64,000 bases of DNA from Mucilaginibacter sp. (GTDB lineage: Bacteria; Bacteroidota; Bacteroidia; Sphingobacteriales; Sphingobacteriaceae): assembly GCA_030445275.1 (NCBI GenBank), contig JAUCSE010000001.1:23305-87304 (forward strand), given 5' to 3'. The notes beneath the pieces were generated by a model. That model was not told the DNA's origin. It made no database searches and was given only the letters and a program-made list of their open reading frames with translations. Below, piece after piece: positions 24,496 to 32,019 of this stretch (positions are counted from its first letter, which is position 1; each line of letters begins with the position of its first letter). Position numbers and translations under genes: made by a program.

Positions 24496-25314
24496 ATGTT
24501 ATTCGAAGAGTTTTTTAAGAAGAAAAAGATAGACCTGGCTGCTTTGCAAGCGGCTGAGGGCGCACTGTTTTCTGAATTTAAAACTCATTATGAGCAAATG
24601 GGCGAAAAAAGCTTTGACCATACCAAAAAGTACTGGTTCAATAAGCTGCGGCGACAATTCCCTGCCGCGCCCGAGATAAAAGCAGATAAAGTAATTATAG
24701 AGAACCAACTGGCTGAGCAAACCATTACCGAAAGCCTGATTGAATCTGGTACCCCTGCACCAAAATTAGGTTTCGCGCCTAAGTTCAGAGCTGCTGGCGT
24801 GGCTAAACCCGCTGAAGAAAAACCTGCTGAACCAAAAGCTGAAGAAACTTCCGCAGCTGCTGAGCCGACTGCTCCTAAACCTGCCTTTAAGCCCCGCTTT
24901 AACCCGGGCATGGTAAAACCAAAGCCAACTGAAAGTGAAGTACCACCGGCAGAAAAGCCGGAGATAAAAGAAGAGACTCCTGCAGCGGCAGAGCCAACTA
25001 CTCCTAAACCCGCGTTTAAGCCCCGCTTTAATCCCGGTATGATGAAACCCAAGCCAACTGAAAGTGAAACGACGCCGGAGGTTAAAGAGGAGGCTCCTGT
25101 GGCAGCTGAGCCAATCGCTCCAAAACCCGCGTTTAAACCACGCTTTAATCCGGGTATGGTAAAATCCAAACCCGCGGAAAGTGAAGTGATACCGGAAGAA
25201 AAGCCAGAGGTTAAAGAAGAAACGCCCGCACCTGCTGAGGCACCCACTCCCAAACTTGGGTTTAAGCCCAGGTTTAATACGAAAAACGTACCGCCAAAAC
25301 CAACAGAAGAATAA
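24496..25314 (+). CDS. Protein with KPAFKPRF repeats (unknown function)
   Basis: The function is not recognised. The 272 residues split in two. Residues 1-56 form a charged, probably helical domain (start MLFEEFFKKKKIDLAALQ, ending WFNKLRRQFP). Residues about 88-272 consist of five copies of PK(P/L)(A/G)FKPRF, three of them followed by NPGM, separated by Glu/Pro/Ala-rich linkers, with a period near 45 residues. There is no signal peptide. The composition predicts an intrinsically disordered tail presenting basic-aromatic motifs that could bind nucleic acid or a partner protein. DNA copies of the repeat are very similar, indicating recent duplication. Confidence 0.75.
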   Translation: MLFEEFFKKKKIDLAALQAAEGALFSEFKTHYEQMGEKSFDHTKKYWFNKLRRQFPAAPEIKADKVIIENQLAEQTITESLIESGTPAPKLGFAPKFRAAGVAKPAEEKPAEPKAEETSAAAEPTAPKPAFKPRFNPGMVKPKPTESEVPPAEKPEIKEETPAAAEPTTPKPAFKPRFNPGMMKPKPTESETTPEVKEEAPVAAEPIAPKPAFKPRFNPGMVKSKPAESEVIPEEKPEVKEETPAPAEAPTPKLGFKPRFNTKNVPPKPTEE

Positions 25315-25335
25315 CTGAGAATAAGTCTCTCCACG

Positions 25336-25433
25336 CGTCATTGCGAGGTACGAAGCAATCTCTATATAGGTAGGGCAAACAGTCAAGGTCTGCTCTGTAC
25401 AGCATAGAGATTGCTTCGTGCCTCGCAATGACG
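25336..25433. repeat. CGTCATTGCGAGG...CCTCGCAATGACG palindrome
   Basis: 98-nt element with near-perfect arms containing GAAGCAATCTCTAT, between convergent genes. Relatives are at 13085, 49715 (left half only) and, as a variant, 28916. Confidence 0.85.
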
Positions 25434-25455
25434 TATGTAATATTTTAACTCATCG

Positions 25456-26256
25456 CTACTTATTACTATGCGAAAACAGCCAGCTCAGCAGCTCAGGCTC
25501 TTTAAATGCATTTACCCAGCTGTTATGATCAACACCGGGGTAAAGGGTAAATCTAGGGTCGCCGCCAGCTTCCTTGATGGCTGCCACCATCACTTCGGAA
25601 TGATCAGCCGGTACAACGCTATCATTACTTCCGTGGAAGATCCACAGCGGCACCTTCTTTGCATATTTTTTGGCGTTCAGGGTATTATCGCCGCCGCAAA
25701 TGGCAAAGGCGGCTGCAAATATCTTGGGCTCACGACCAATGATCTCAAATGTGCCCATACCACCCATGCTCAGGCCGCCTACATAAACGCGGCGCTTATC
25801 AACAAATGGCTTATCCAGAAATTGATCAACCAAACCCATTAACAACCACATGGCCTTGGTAGGCGGTTGGTTTACCTGGAAAACAAATTTTCTTTTTTGC
25901 GTAGCCGCATCGGTTTCCTGTTGTACGTTTGACCAGTAACCGTTGGCCGGGCATTGCGGAAAAACCACAATGGCCTCATATTTTTCGCGTACGCTATCCT
26001 GCAGCAAACGCTCGGAACCGTATTTTAGCTGTGCCTCATTGTCATTGCCACGCTCGCCAGCGCCATGCAATACAAACAACAGCGGGTACTTTTTAGTTGG
26101 ATCAAAGTGCTTGGGAAATAACAGGCGGTAAGGTAAGGTATCACCTTTGGTAATAAAGCTGCCTCTATCAAAAGATGATAAGTTTTGTGAACGTGCCGAA
26201 AAAGAAAATGCTAAGAGTAAACTTAGCATCCCTATAATAAGTTTTTTATGAATCAT
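25456..26256 (-). CDS. Secreted alpha/beta hydrolase (PHB-depolymerase/feruloyl-esterase-like)
   Basis: Exported serine esterase of 266 residues. A signal peptide covers about 1-23 (LLLAFSFSARSQ). The oxyanion region is HGAGERGND, the nucleophile elbow is GLSMGG, and Asp and His follow in HGSNDSVVP and GVDHNSW. Relatives are dienelactone-hydrolase-like or carbohydrate esterases often found in glycan-degradation loci. It lies downstream of the oxidoreductase/ApbE pair and 3 kb from the SusCD locus, on the same strand but separated by a repeat block. The substrate is unknown. Confidence 0.82.
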   Translation of the reverse strand: MIHKKLIIGMLSLLLAFSFSARSQNLSSFDRGSFITKGDTLPYRLLFPKHFDPTKKYPLLFVLHGAGERGNDNEAQLKYGSERLLQDSVREKYEAIVVFPQCPANGYWSNVQQETDAATQKRKFVFQVNQPPTKAMWLLMGLVDQFLDKPFVDKRRVYVGGLSMGGMGTFEIIGREPKIFAAAFAICGGDNTLNAKKYAKKVPLWIFHGSNDSVVPADHSEVMVAAIKEAGGDPRFTLYPGVDHNSWVNAFKEPELLSWLFSHSNK

Positions 26257-26355
26257 TAGATGCGTTTAAAATCTGTATTGGTTGATGTTAGTTAAACAAA
26301 TTTAACGCCTTTTGATTTACATTTTTTTAATTATTTTTTTGACTGGACTCTTAGA

Positions 26356-26505
26356 TGTCATTTCGAACGATAGTGAGATTAAGAGGCCTGTCATCCTGAG
26401 CTTGTCGAAGGATCGCGCGAGAGGCCTGCCCACCATGCTTCAACAGGCTCAGCATAACAGCCGGAGTATATCGTATAAGATTTCTCGCTATTGCTCGAAA
26501 TGACA
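26356..26505. repeat. Nested repeat: one palindrome inserted in another
   Basis: The outer element begins TGTCATTTCGAACGATAG and ends GCTCGAAATGACA (family of 20720-20814). Inside it, 26389-26459 is a complete copy of a second family (TGTCATCCTGAGCTTGTC to CAGGCTCAGCATAACA). The inner copy interrupts the outer one near GAGA(AATC), so it arrived later. Confidence 0.85.
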
Positions 26506-26524
26506 GGGGATTTAATAGATACAG

Positions 26525-27724
26525 TTATACATCATATTCACTTTTCCAATTTTCGATAGTTTTATCAAAAAGCGATTTATTGATCATATGAACATTGATA
26601 GCAGCCTTTGACCCGGTTAAAACATTTGATGTTGGCGTTTGCCTGGTGCTAACGCATTTATGAAAATCGCTTAAAGCATACCATGATCCATCCTTAATGG
26701 GTTCGGTAAGTATGGGGATACCGCCATCTTTATTCCAGGTAATTTTAGTGGCGCCGGTAACGCCATCAACGGTTTGTAATTGTTTCTTTGTGTCCTTTTC
26801 AGGATAATATACCCCTTCATCAACCAGCAGGGAGATCATCCCCTTTGATCCTTTGATCTTGAATAAATAACCATCATGGCTATTGGCACAGGTTGCTCCA
26901 AAGTTTCCAACCATATTATCCTTTTCGTAACGCAGCACAGCCTGAACATTGTCGTACGTTTCGCGGCCGTCTTTATAAAAATCAATACCACCCGTACCAT
27001 ATATGGTTGAGGCATGGGTATCAAAGGCCCAGTTAATAAAATCTATCTGGTGCGATAGCAATTCGGCCGGTAATCCACCGGAGTATTCGCGGTACATGCG
27101 CCAGTTTATTTGTCTTTCCAGCGACGGATCAGGCAAAGGCCTTCTCCAGTTCCCGTTACGGTCCCAGCGACAGTCAATCTGGGTTACTTTTCCTAAATAA
27201 CCTTTACCAATCATCTCCTTTACTTTAAAGTAAAGCGGGGTATATCGGTATTGATGCCCTACCTGTAAAATCTGATCAGGTTTATCCTTCACTAATTTTA
27301 CCAGCTCAAGCGCCTGCGGAATATTATAGGTCATCGTTTTTTCCAGGTAGATATGCTTACCTGCCTGCAGCGCATCTTTTGCTATAGGGAAGTGTAGATA
27401 TAAGGGAACCGAAATAATAACGGCATCAATAGTTTTATCATCCAGCAGTTTTCTGTAATCCTTATATATTACAGCTTCGGGCGCTATTTTTTTGGCACTA
27501 TCCAACCTAAAATCCAATACATCACAAATGGCCTTTATCTGATACAGATCATTAAGCTCTTTTAATACATGCATTAAGCCCGTGCCCCTATCGCCGCAGC
27601 CTATGACCGCGATGTTTATTTTTTTAACTTCAAAAGGTAAGCTAACCGCTTTTAAAAGTGTGTTGTGTAACAATAGCCCACCCGTTGTTATCCCCGCTTT
27701 TTTAATGAAATCTCTCCTGATCAT
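26525..27724 (-). CDS. Gfo/Idh/MocA-family oxidoreductase with Tat signal
   Basis: NAD(P)-dependent sugar or inositol-type dehydrogenase of 399 residues. It starts with a twin-arginine-type leader (MIRRDFIKKAGITTGG), so export or membrane anchoring of a folded cofactor protein is likely. The dinucleotide site is AVIGCGDRG at about 39-47, with LEKTMT at the usual EKP position and a GFO C-terminal beta-sheet domain. Such Tat-type family members are common in Bacteroidota glycan loci. It overlaps the preceding apbE-like gene by 4 nt (translational coupling). The substrate is unknown. Confidence 0.85.
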   Translation of the reverse strand: MIRRDFIKKAGITTGGLLLHNTLLKAVSLPFEVKKINIAVIGCGDRGTGLMHVLKELNDLYQIKAICDVLDFRLDSAKKIAPEAVIYKDYRKLLDDKTIDAVIISVPLYLHFPIAKDALQAGKHIYLEKTMTYNIPQALELVKLVKDKPDQILQVGHQYRYTPLYFKVKEMIGKGYLGKVTQIDCRWDRNGNWRRPLPDPSLERQINWRMYREYSGGLPAELLSHQIDFINWAFDTHASTIYGTGGIDFYKDGRETYDNVQAVLRYEKDNMVGNFGATCANSHDGYLFKIKGSKGMISLLVDEGVYYPEKDTKKQLQTVDGVTGATKITWNKDGGIPILTEPIKDGSWYALSDFHKCVSTRQTPTSNVLTGSKAAINVHMINKSLFDKTIENWKSEYDV

Positions 27725-28746
27725 TTTGAATTATTTGGTGTGATAAATTTGTAAAAACCTGCGCTTGCCGTATCCGCAACTGAACCATCTTTTTTCTGAT
27801 AGATAAAATAGACCTCCATCTCCCGGTGATGTTTTAAAAACTCCAATGATTTTTTGATACCCATGCCCATAAAAACGTTATCGTACCCATCGGCAGTGAT
27901 AGCGTCGTTGGCAAATACCGTAGCGCTTATCATTTCGTTTTGAAGCGGGTAACCGGTTTTAGGGTCAATTAAATGTGACATACGCCGCTTGTTATTCATA
28001 TAAAATTTCCGGTAGTTTCCTGATGTTGTTAACGCGCCGGCAGGTAACTGCACAATTGTTTCCATACTGCCATCATCAAAGTTATTACCTGGCGATTGAA
28101 TACCCAGGCTAAATTTCTGTGCATCGGATTTTCTGCCTTTTACTCTTATTTCTCCTCCCACTTCCACCATATAATCCTTTATTCCTTTGCTTTCCAAATA
28201 ATCAGCAAGTACATCAACCGAGTAACCTTGTGCAATGCCGTTTAAATCAATTTTAACTTCCGGGTCAGTTTTATACAAATAATCACCATTTTGGTTTAAG
28301 TATAATTTTTGCGATCCCACATGTTTAAGGGTTTTTTTTATAGTTGCGTCGGCGGGTAATGAATCAGCTTTTTGAGCCCCAAAACCCCAGGCCTGTACCA
28401 AAGGTTCAACGGTAATGTCAAAATAGCCACCCGAAACTTTAAAAACTTCGAGCGATTTTACTATTACCTTTTTGAAATGCTCATCAAGCTTACCCCTTTT
28501 TGCCGAAGCATTGAACTGATTGATTAAAGACCCCTTTTTATATAAAGACATGGATAAATCAATTTGATCAAGGATGCTGTCTATCTCCTTGTTTTTAACC
28601 AATTCCTGATCATGATAATAAATGATAGAATAAGTAGTGCCCTGCGCATACCCGTTTAATTTCCATTCCTGTTTTTCCTGACGGGGAGATATAAATGATA
28701 GTAAGAACAGGCTAATGAAGTTAAAAACGGAAAGTAAACTGATCAT
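27721..28746 (-). CDS. apbE: FAD:protein FMN transferase (ApbE family)
   Basis: Exported Mg-dependent enzyme that links FMN covalently to threonine residues of redox proteins such as NQR/RNF subunits. The 341 residues have an N-terminal hydrophobic signal, then YKKGSLINQFNA, KIDLNGIAQGYSVD and the C-terminal HLIDPKTGYP and TADGYDNVFMGMG motifs of the family. It overlaps the Gfo/Idh/MocA gene by 4 nt, an unusual pairing that hints at a shared redox job. No flavinylation target is obvious in the window. Confidence 0.9.
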   Translation of the reverse strand: MISLLSVFNFISLFLLSFISPRQEKQEWKLNGYAQGTTYSIIYYHDQELVKNKEIDSILDQIDLSMSLYKKGSLINQFNASAKRGKLDEHFKKVIVKSLEVFKVSGGYFDITVEPLVQAWGFGAQKADSLPADATIKKTLKHVGSQKLYLNQNGDYLYKTDPEVKIDLNGIAQGYSVDVLADYLESKGIKDYMVEVGGEIRVKGRKSDAQKFSLGIQSPGNNFDDGSMETIVQLPAGALTTSGNYRKFYMNNKRRMSHLIDPKTGYPLQNEMISATVFANDAITADGYDNVFMGMGIKKSLEFLKHHREMEVYFIYQKKDGSVADTASAGFYKFITPNNSK

Positions 28747-29059
28747 TATTTATAACATGGATTTTGGGTAAAGTAAGGGGGATAATAAGCAATTGGAGCC
28801 TAATGCTCAAGGCTAAAATTATAGAAATTTTTATTAAGGTTGATGGATTTGCAGAAAATTTGAGGTTACAATCCCGTTACAAAGAGGCAGGTGCCCATTA
28901 ATATCAATAAAAATACGTCATTGAGCGTAGCGTGGCAATCCCCAATAAGCAGAGCCGCTCTGTATGTAGGGGATTGCCACGCTACGCAATGACGCTCGGA
29001 GATAGAGGCGGAGTAGACCGGGTGAGTCTAATCGCCGGCCTTCTTTAACTTAATAATAT
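28747..29059. repeat. Intergenic region with GTCATTG...CAATGAC palindrome
   Basis: 313 nt without a gene. 28916-28994 is a strong palindrome (CGTCATTGAGCGTAGCGTGG with complement), a variant of the CGTCATTGCGAGG family. The rest is AT-rich and should contain the promoter of the apbE-like gene; no exact TAnnTTTG is evident. Confidence 0.7.
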
Positions 29060-30412
29060 TTAATTTTTAACCAGCGCTGTGCTTGAAAAATCCAGCTTTT
29101 TAAGGCCGTTCTGTATTTCGGGACAGCTCATGAATAATTTCCATAGCAGGCCGGTGCGGTAGTTTTCTATCATCACCACAATTGGTCCCTGGTCAATGGC
29201 CAGGTATGATTTTGCGTACCAGTTATGCGATTCGCTAAAGGCATCGGTAAAGCCATATTCGCCCCATATCTTATCGCCCAGGTCATAATAAAAATGGCGC
29301 AGCGCTTTCATAGAGTATTCAGGCGTATACGGGAAAGCGGATAGTGCTGCTGTAGGTGTTATTACACCCAGATCATTTGTAGGTGAGTGGGCATTATAAC
29401 CTTCAAAATTATCACTGGCGGTAAGACCCCAGCAGTTTTCGCCATAACCTTTAAATTTCTTCGGATTATCAACACAGTAAGCATGATTGATCAGCGTATG
29501 GTTTTTGTTCTGCTCCCAGTAATCGGCATATTGATCCTTCAAGCCTTTGGGGTTTAAACCCAGGAATGAGTATTGCGAAAAGAAAAGCGGGCCGCCATAA
29601 TCAAACCCAAGGGGAAGTTTAAAGCCGTAGAAAGTTCTGCCGTTCTTGAAAAAGTCGCTTTGTGCCCAGCCACGGTGGTATACATCGGCGCTAACCGGGT
29701 AACGGTCAGCCGAGGCTGCCAGAATATAGGTGATCAGGCATTCGTTAAAACCATGTATCGGGAAATTCATGGCCCAACCGTTATTTGGCGACCAGTGCCA
29801 GTACAAAGCATCCCTGCCATCGCGAGTGTACCAGTTCCACTCCACTTCGTTCCAGAGGCTGTTTATGCGACCCCTGATCTCACGTTCCATGTCATTATTG
29901 GCATTAAAATACTGGCGGGCGCATAACAGGCCCTGAAAAAGGTAAGCTGTTTCAACCAGGTCGCCACCGTCATCCTTACGGCCAAATGGAATAATTTTGC
30001 CTGTTTCGCCATTAAGCCAATGCGGGAACACGCCATGAAATGAACTGGCTTTGTTTAAAAAGTTAAGTATTTTGATCATCCTTGCAGATGCATCCTGACG
30101 GGTTATCCATTTCCTGTCGGTAGCTACAATCATGGCCATAATGCCAAAGCCCGAACCACCGGTGGTTACCACCTCGTTGCCGTAATCATAAGAAACGTTG
30201 CTGCGCTCGCGGGCCAAGCCGCTTACCGGATGACCAAAATCCCAGAAATAGCGAAATGTTTGGCGTTGCACTACATCGAGCAGGGCATTATCGCTCAGGT
30301 TTTTGATGATGCCAACGGGTTTAATGGTATCCGTACTTGCCGCTGTTGGCTTTTGGGCCACGCAGAACATAGCCAGGCATAATAAAAGAGGGGTTAACAG
30401 TATTTTTTTCAT
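29060..30412 (-). CDS. GH144-like glycoside hydrolase (predicted endo-beta-1,2-glucanase)
   Basis: Secreted or periplasmic (alpha/alpha)6-barrel enzyme of the glucoamylase-like family (PF10091); characterised relatives in GH144 cleave beta-1,2-glucan to short sophorooligosaccharides. A signal peptide ends near VAQ (residue 20). Conserved blocks are TFRYFWDFGHPVSGLARERS, TGGSGFGIMAM, FPHWLNG, DDGGDLVETAYL and the C-terminal DQGPIVVMIENYRTG. The length of 450 fits. It is the last gene after SusC and SusD, separated from susD by 111 nt with a strong hairpin. Specificity for beta-1,2-glucan is inference from family, not shown by the sequence. Confidence 0.82.
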   Translation of the reverse strand: MKKILLTPLLLCLAMFCVAQKPTAASTDTIKPVGIIKNLSDNALLDVVQRQTFRYFWDFGHPVSGLARERSNVSYDYGNEVVTTGGSGFGIMAMIVATDRKWITRQDASARMIKILNFLNKASSFHGVFPHWLNGETGKIIPFGRKDDGGDLVETAYLFQGLLCARQYFNANNDMEREIRGRINSLWNEVEWNWYTRDGRDALYWHWSPNNGWAMNFPIHGFNECLITYILAASADRYPVSADVYHRGWAQSDFFKNGRTFYGFKLPLGFDYGGPLFFSQYSFLGLNPKGLKDQYADYWEQNKNHTLINHAYCVDNPKKFKGYGENCWGLTASDNFEGYNAHSPTNDLGVITPTAALSAFPYTPEYSMKALRHFYYDLGDKIWGEYGFTDAFSESHNWYAKSYLAIDQGPIVVMIENYRTGLLWKLFMSCPEIQNGLKKLDFSSTALVKN

Positions 30413-30462
30413 AAGTTGATTAGGCAGATGCCTGATATTAAAAGGAAGCGGGATTGATAATG

Positions 30463-30494
30463 GAGCAGTCCGCCTTACGACGGCCGGACTGCCC
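30463..30494 (-). terminator. Intercistronic hairpin between susD and GH144 gene
   Basis: GCAGTCCG (30465-30472) pairs with CGGACTGC (30485-30492) with further G-C pairs inside and outside. There is no strong T-run after it on the minus strand, so it more likely stabilises the susCD message or lowers downstream expression than fully stops transcription. Confidence 0.55.
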
Positions 30495-30523
30495 CAATTT
30501 TATCAGTCAACAAAAGAGAGTTC

Positions 30524-32008
30524 TTAATATCCTGAGTTTTGGGTTAAAGCGCCGCCGCTCAAGTCAATTTCTGTTTGCGGGATAGGCCAAACTTCGTTTT
30601 TGCCGGCCTTCCAGCCACGGGAGCCAAAAACAGCTGTACCCCTTCCCTGGCGTATAACATCAAAGTAACGTTCAAACTCCATAGCAAGCTCCACTCTTCT
30701 TTCGAAGTAGATGGCCGTGCGCAAAGCAGTTTGATCGGTAGTGGTAACTTTAGGCAATATAGCAGCATTACTTCCGCGTGCCCGTGCACGTACCTGCTCC
30801 AGCGGGCCTAGTGCTGCACCTGAATTTCCAAGCTCGTTATTAGCCTCCGCGTTCATAAGCAATACATCCGCATAACGCAGAACGATCTTGTTTTGCTGGC
30901 AGCCTTCGTTAAAGCCGGATACATAAAGAGCGAATGGTACGTACGACTTTTGGTTATACATAGGGTTATCACCTGTAGCCGGAATTTTATCGCCCTCGGG
31001 TGTGGTTTCGCCCCTGAATATGATGGTGGCATCGCGGCGTGGATCGCCGGTTTCATAGGCTGCCGCCAAATTGTCGCTCGGAACGTTAAAACCCCATCCG
31101 CCACCGGTTACACCACGAACGCCCTGTACCTGCGAATATTGCGAGTTTGAGGCTGAAGGGTTATTAGGTATCATATTACATTGTATCTCAAAAATAGATT
31201 CCTGGTTGTTTTTATGCGTGGTCCTGAACATTTGCTCATAATCAGGATATAACGAATAGCCCATACCCATAACAGCGGTAGTATAGGTTACCACATCCGT
31301 CCATTTTTTAAGATACATGGCTACCTTGGCATGTAAGGCTAATGCGGCCCCTTTGGTTACATGTCCAATATCAGCAGAGCTGTAGCTTTGCGGAAGTACA
31401 GTGGTAGCCTCTGTCAGATCTTTTTCAATCTGTGCCCATACCTGATCTTTAGGGTTACGCGGAAGATTATACTCTGATGCATTTGTAGGTAGGGTTATGC
31501 GCAAAGGCACGTCGCCAAAAGCCCTAACCAGTCTGAAATACTCATAAGCTCTGATAAATTTGGATTCGGCCAGGTAACGGGCCTTTAATGATTCGTCCAT
31601 GCTGATGCCTGGTACGTTGGTCAATATCTGGTTAGCGAAGTTGATGGTTTGATACTGCCCTTTCCAGAAACCACCCAACTGGGCATCGCCGGAGGTAATG
31701 GTGAAATTATGATAATCGTTAAAATAGGTGGCATCGCTGGCGGTACTGCCTTTTTCTACATCATCAGAGCCCATGCTTTCCAGCGCGATGGGTGCGAACG
31801 CGATATTATTCCACTCGTGCAGGTTAGCGTACATGGCATTAACGGCCTTGGTAGCATCGTCCTGTGTTTTAAAAAACTGGGTTGCCGCTGTATTTTGAGC
31901 CGGATTAACATCTAAAAAGCTTTTTTTACAGCTTTGGATAATGATAGCTGATGCAATAAGCCCCAAAACAAAGACCTTACGCATGAATATATTTTTACTG
32001 TTCTTCAT
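30524..32008 (-). CDS. SusD/RagB-type outer-membrane glycan-binding lipoprotein
   Basis: Surface lipoprotein that captures oligosaccharides and forms the lid of the SusC transporter. Residues 1-27 are a lipoprotein signal with lipobox IIQSC (Cys27), followed by SusD-typical KKSFLDVNP. The middle is TPR-like helical (SKFIRAYEYFRLVRAFGDVPL), and the C terminus has RVELAMEFERYFDVIRQG, a SusD hallmark. The 494 residues match. It begins 11 nt after susC, so they are co-transcribed. Confidence 0.95.
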   Translation of the reverse strand: MKNSKNIFMRKVFVLGLIASAIIIQSCKKSFLDVNPAQNTAATQFFKTQDDATKAVNAMYANLHEWNNIAFAPIALESMGSDDVEKGSTASDATYFNDYHNFTITSGDAQLGGFWKGQYQTINFANQILTNVPGISMDESLKARYLAESKFIRAYEYFRLVRAFGDVPLRITLPTNASEYNLPRNPKDQVWAQIEKDLTEATTVLPQSYSSADIGHVTKGAALALHAKVAMYLKKWTDVVTYTTAVMGMGYSLYPDYEQMFRTTHKNNQESIFEIQCNMIPNNPSASNSQYSQVQGVRGVTGGGWGFNVPSDNLAAAYETGDPRRDATIIFRGETTPEGDKIPATGDNPMYNQKSYVPFALYVSGFNEGCQQNKIVLRYADVLLMNAEANNELGNSGAALGPLEQVRARARGSNAAILPKVTTTDQTALRTAIYFERRVELAMEFERYFDVIRQGRGTAVFGSRGWKAGKNEVWPIPQTEIDLSGGALTQNSGY

Positions 32009-32019
32009 CTTTATACTGA

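Noticed and set aside
24588..25334. Long antisense frame (248 codons, Ser/Gly/Ala-rich) opposite the KPAFKPRF protein
   Set aside because: It is the complement of a repetitive GC-rich coding repeat; it has no homologous features, and the sense frame has the conserved N-terminal domain and normal start context.
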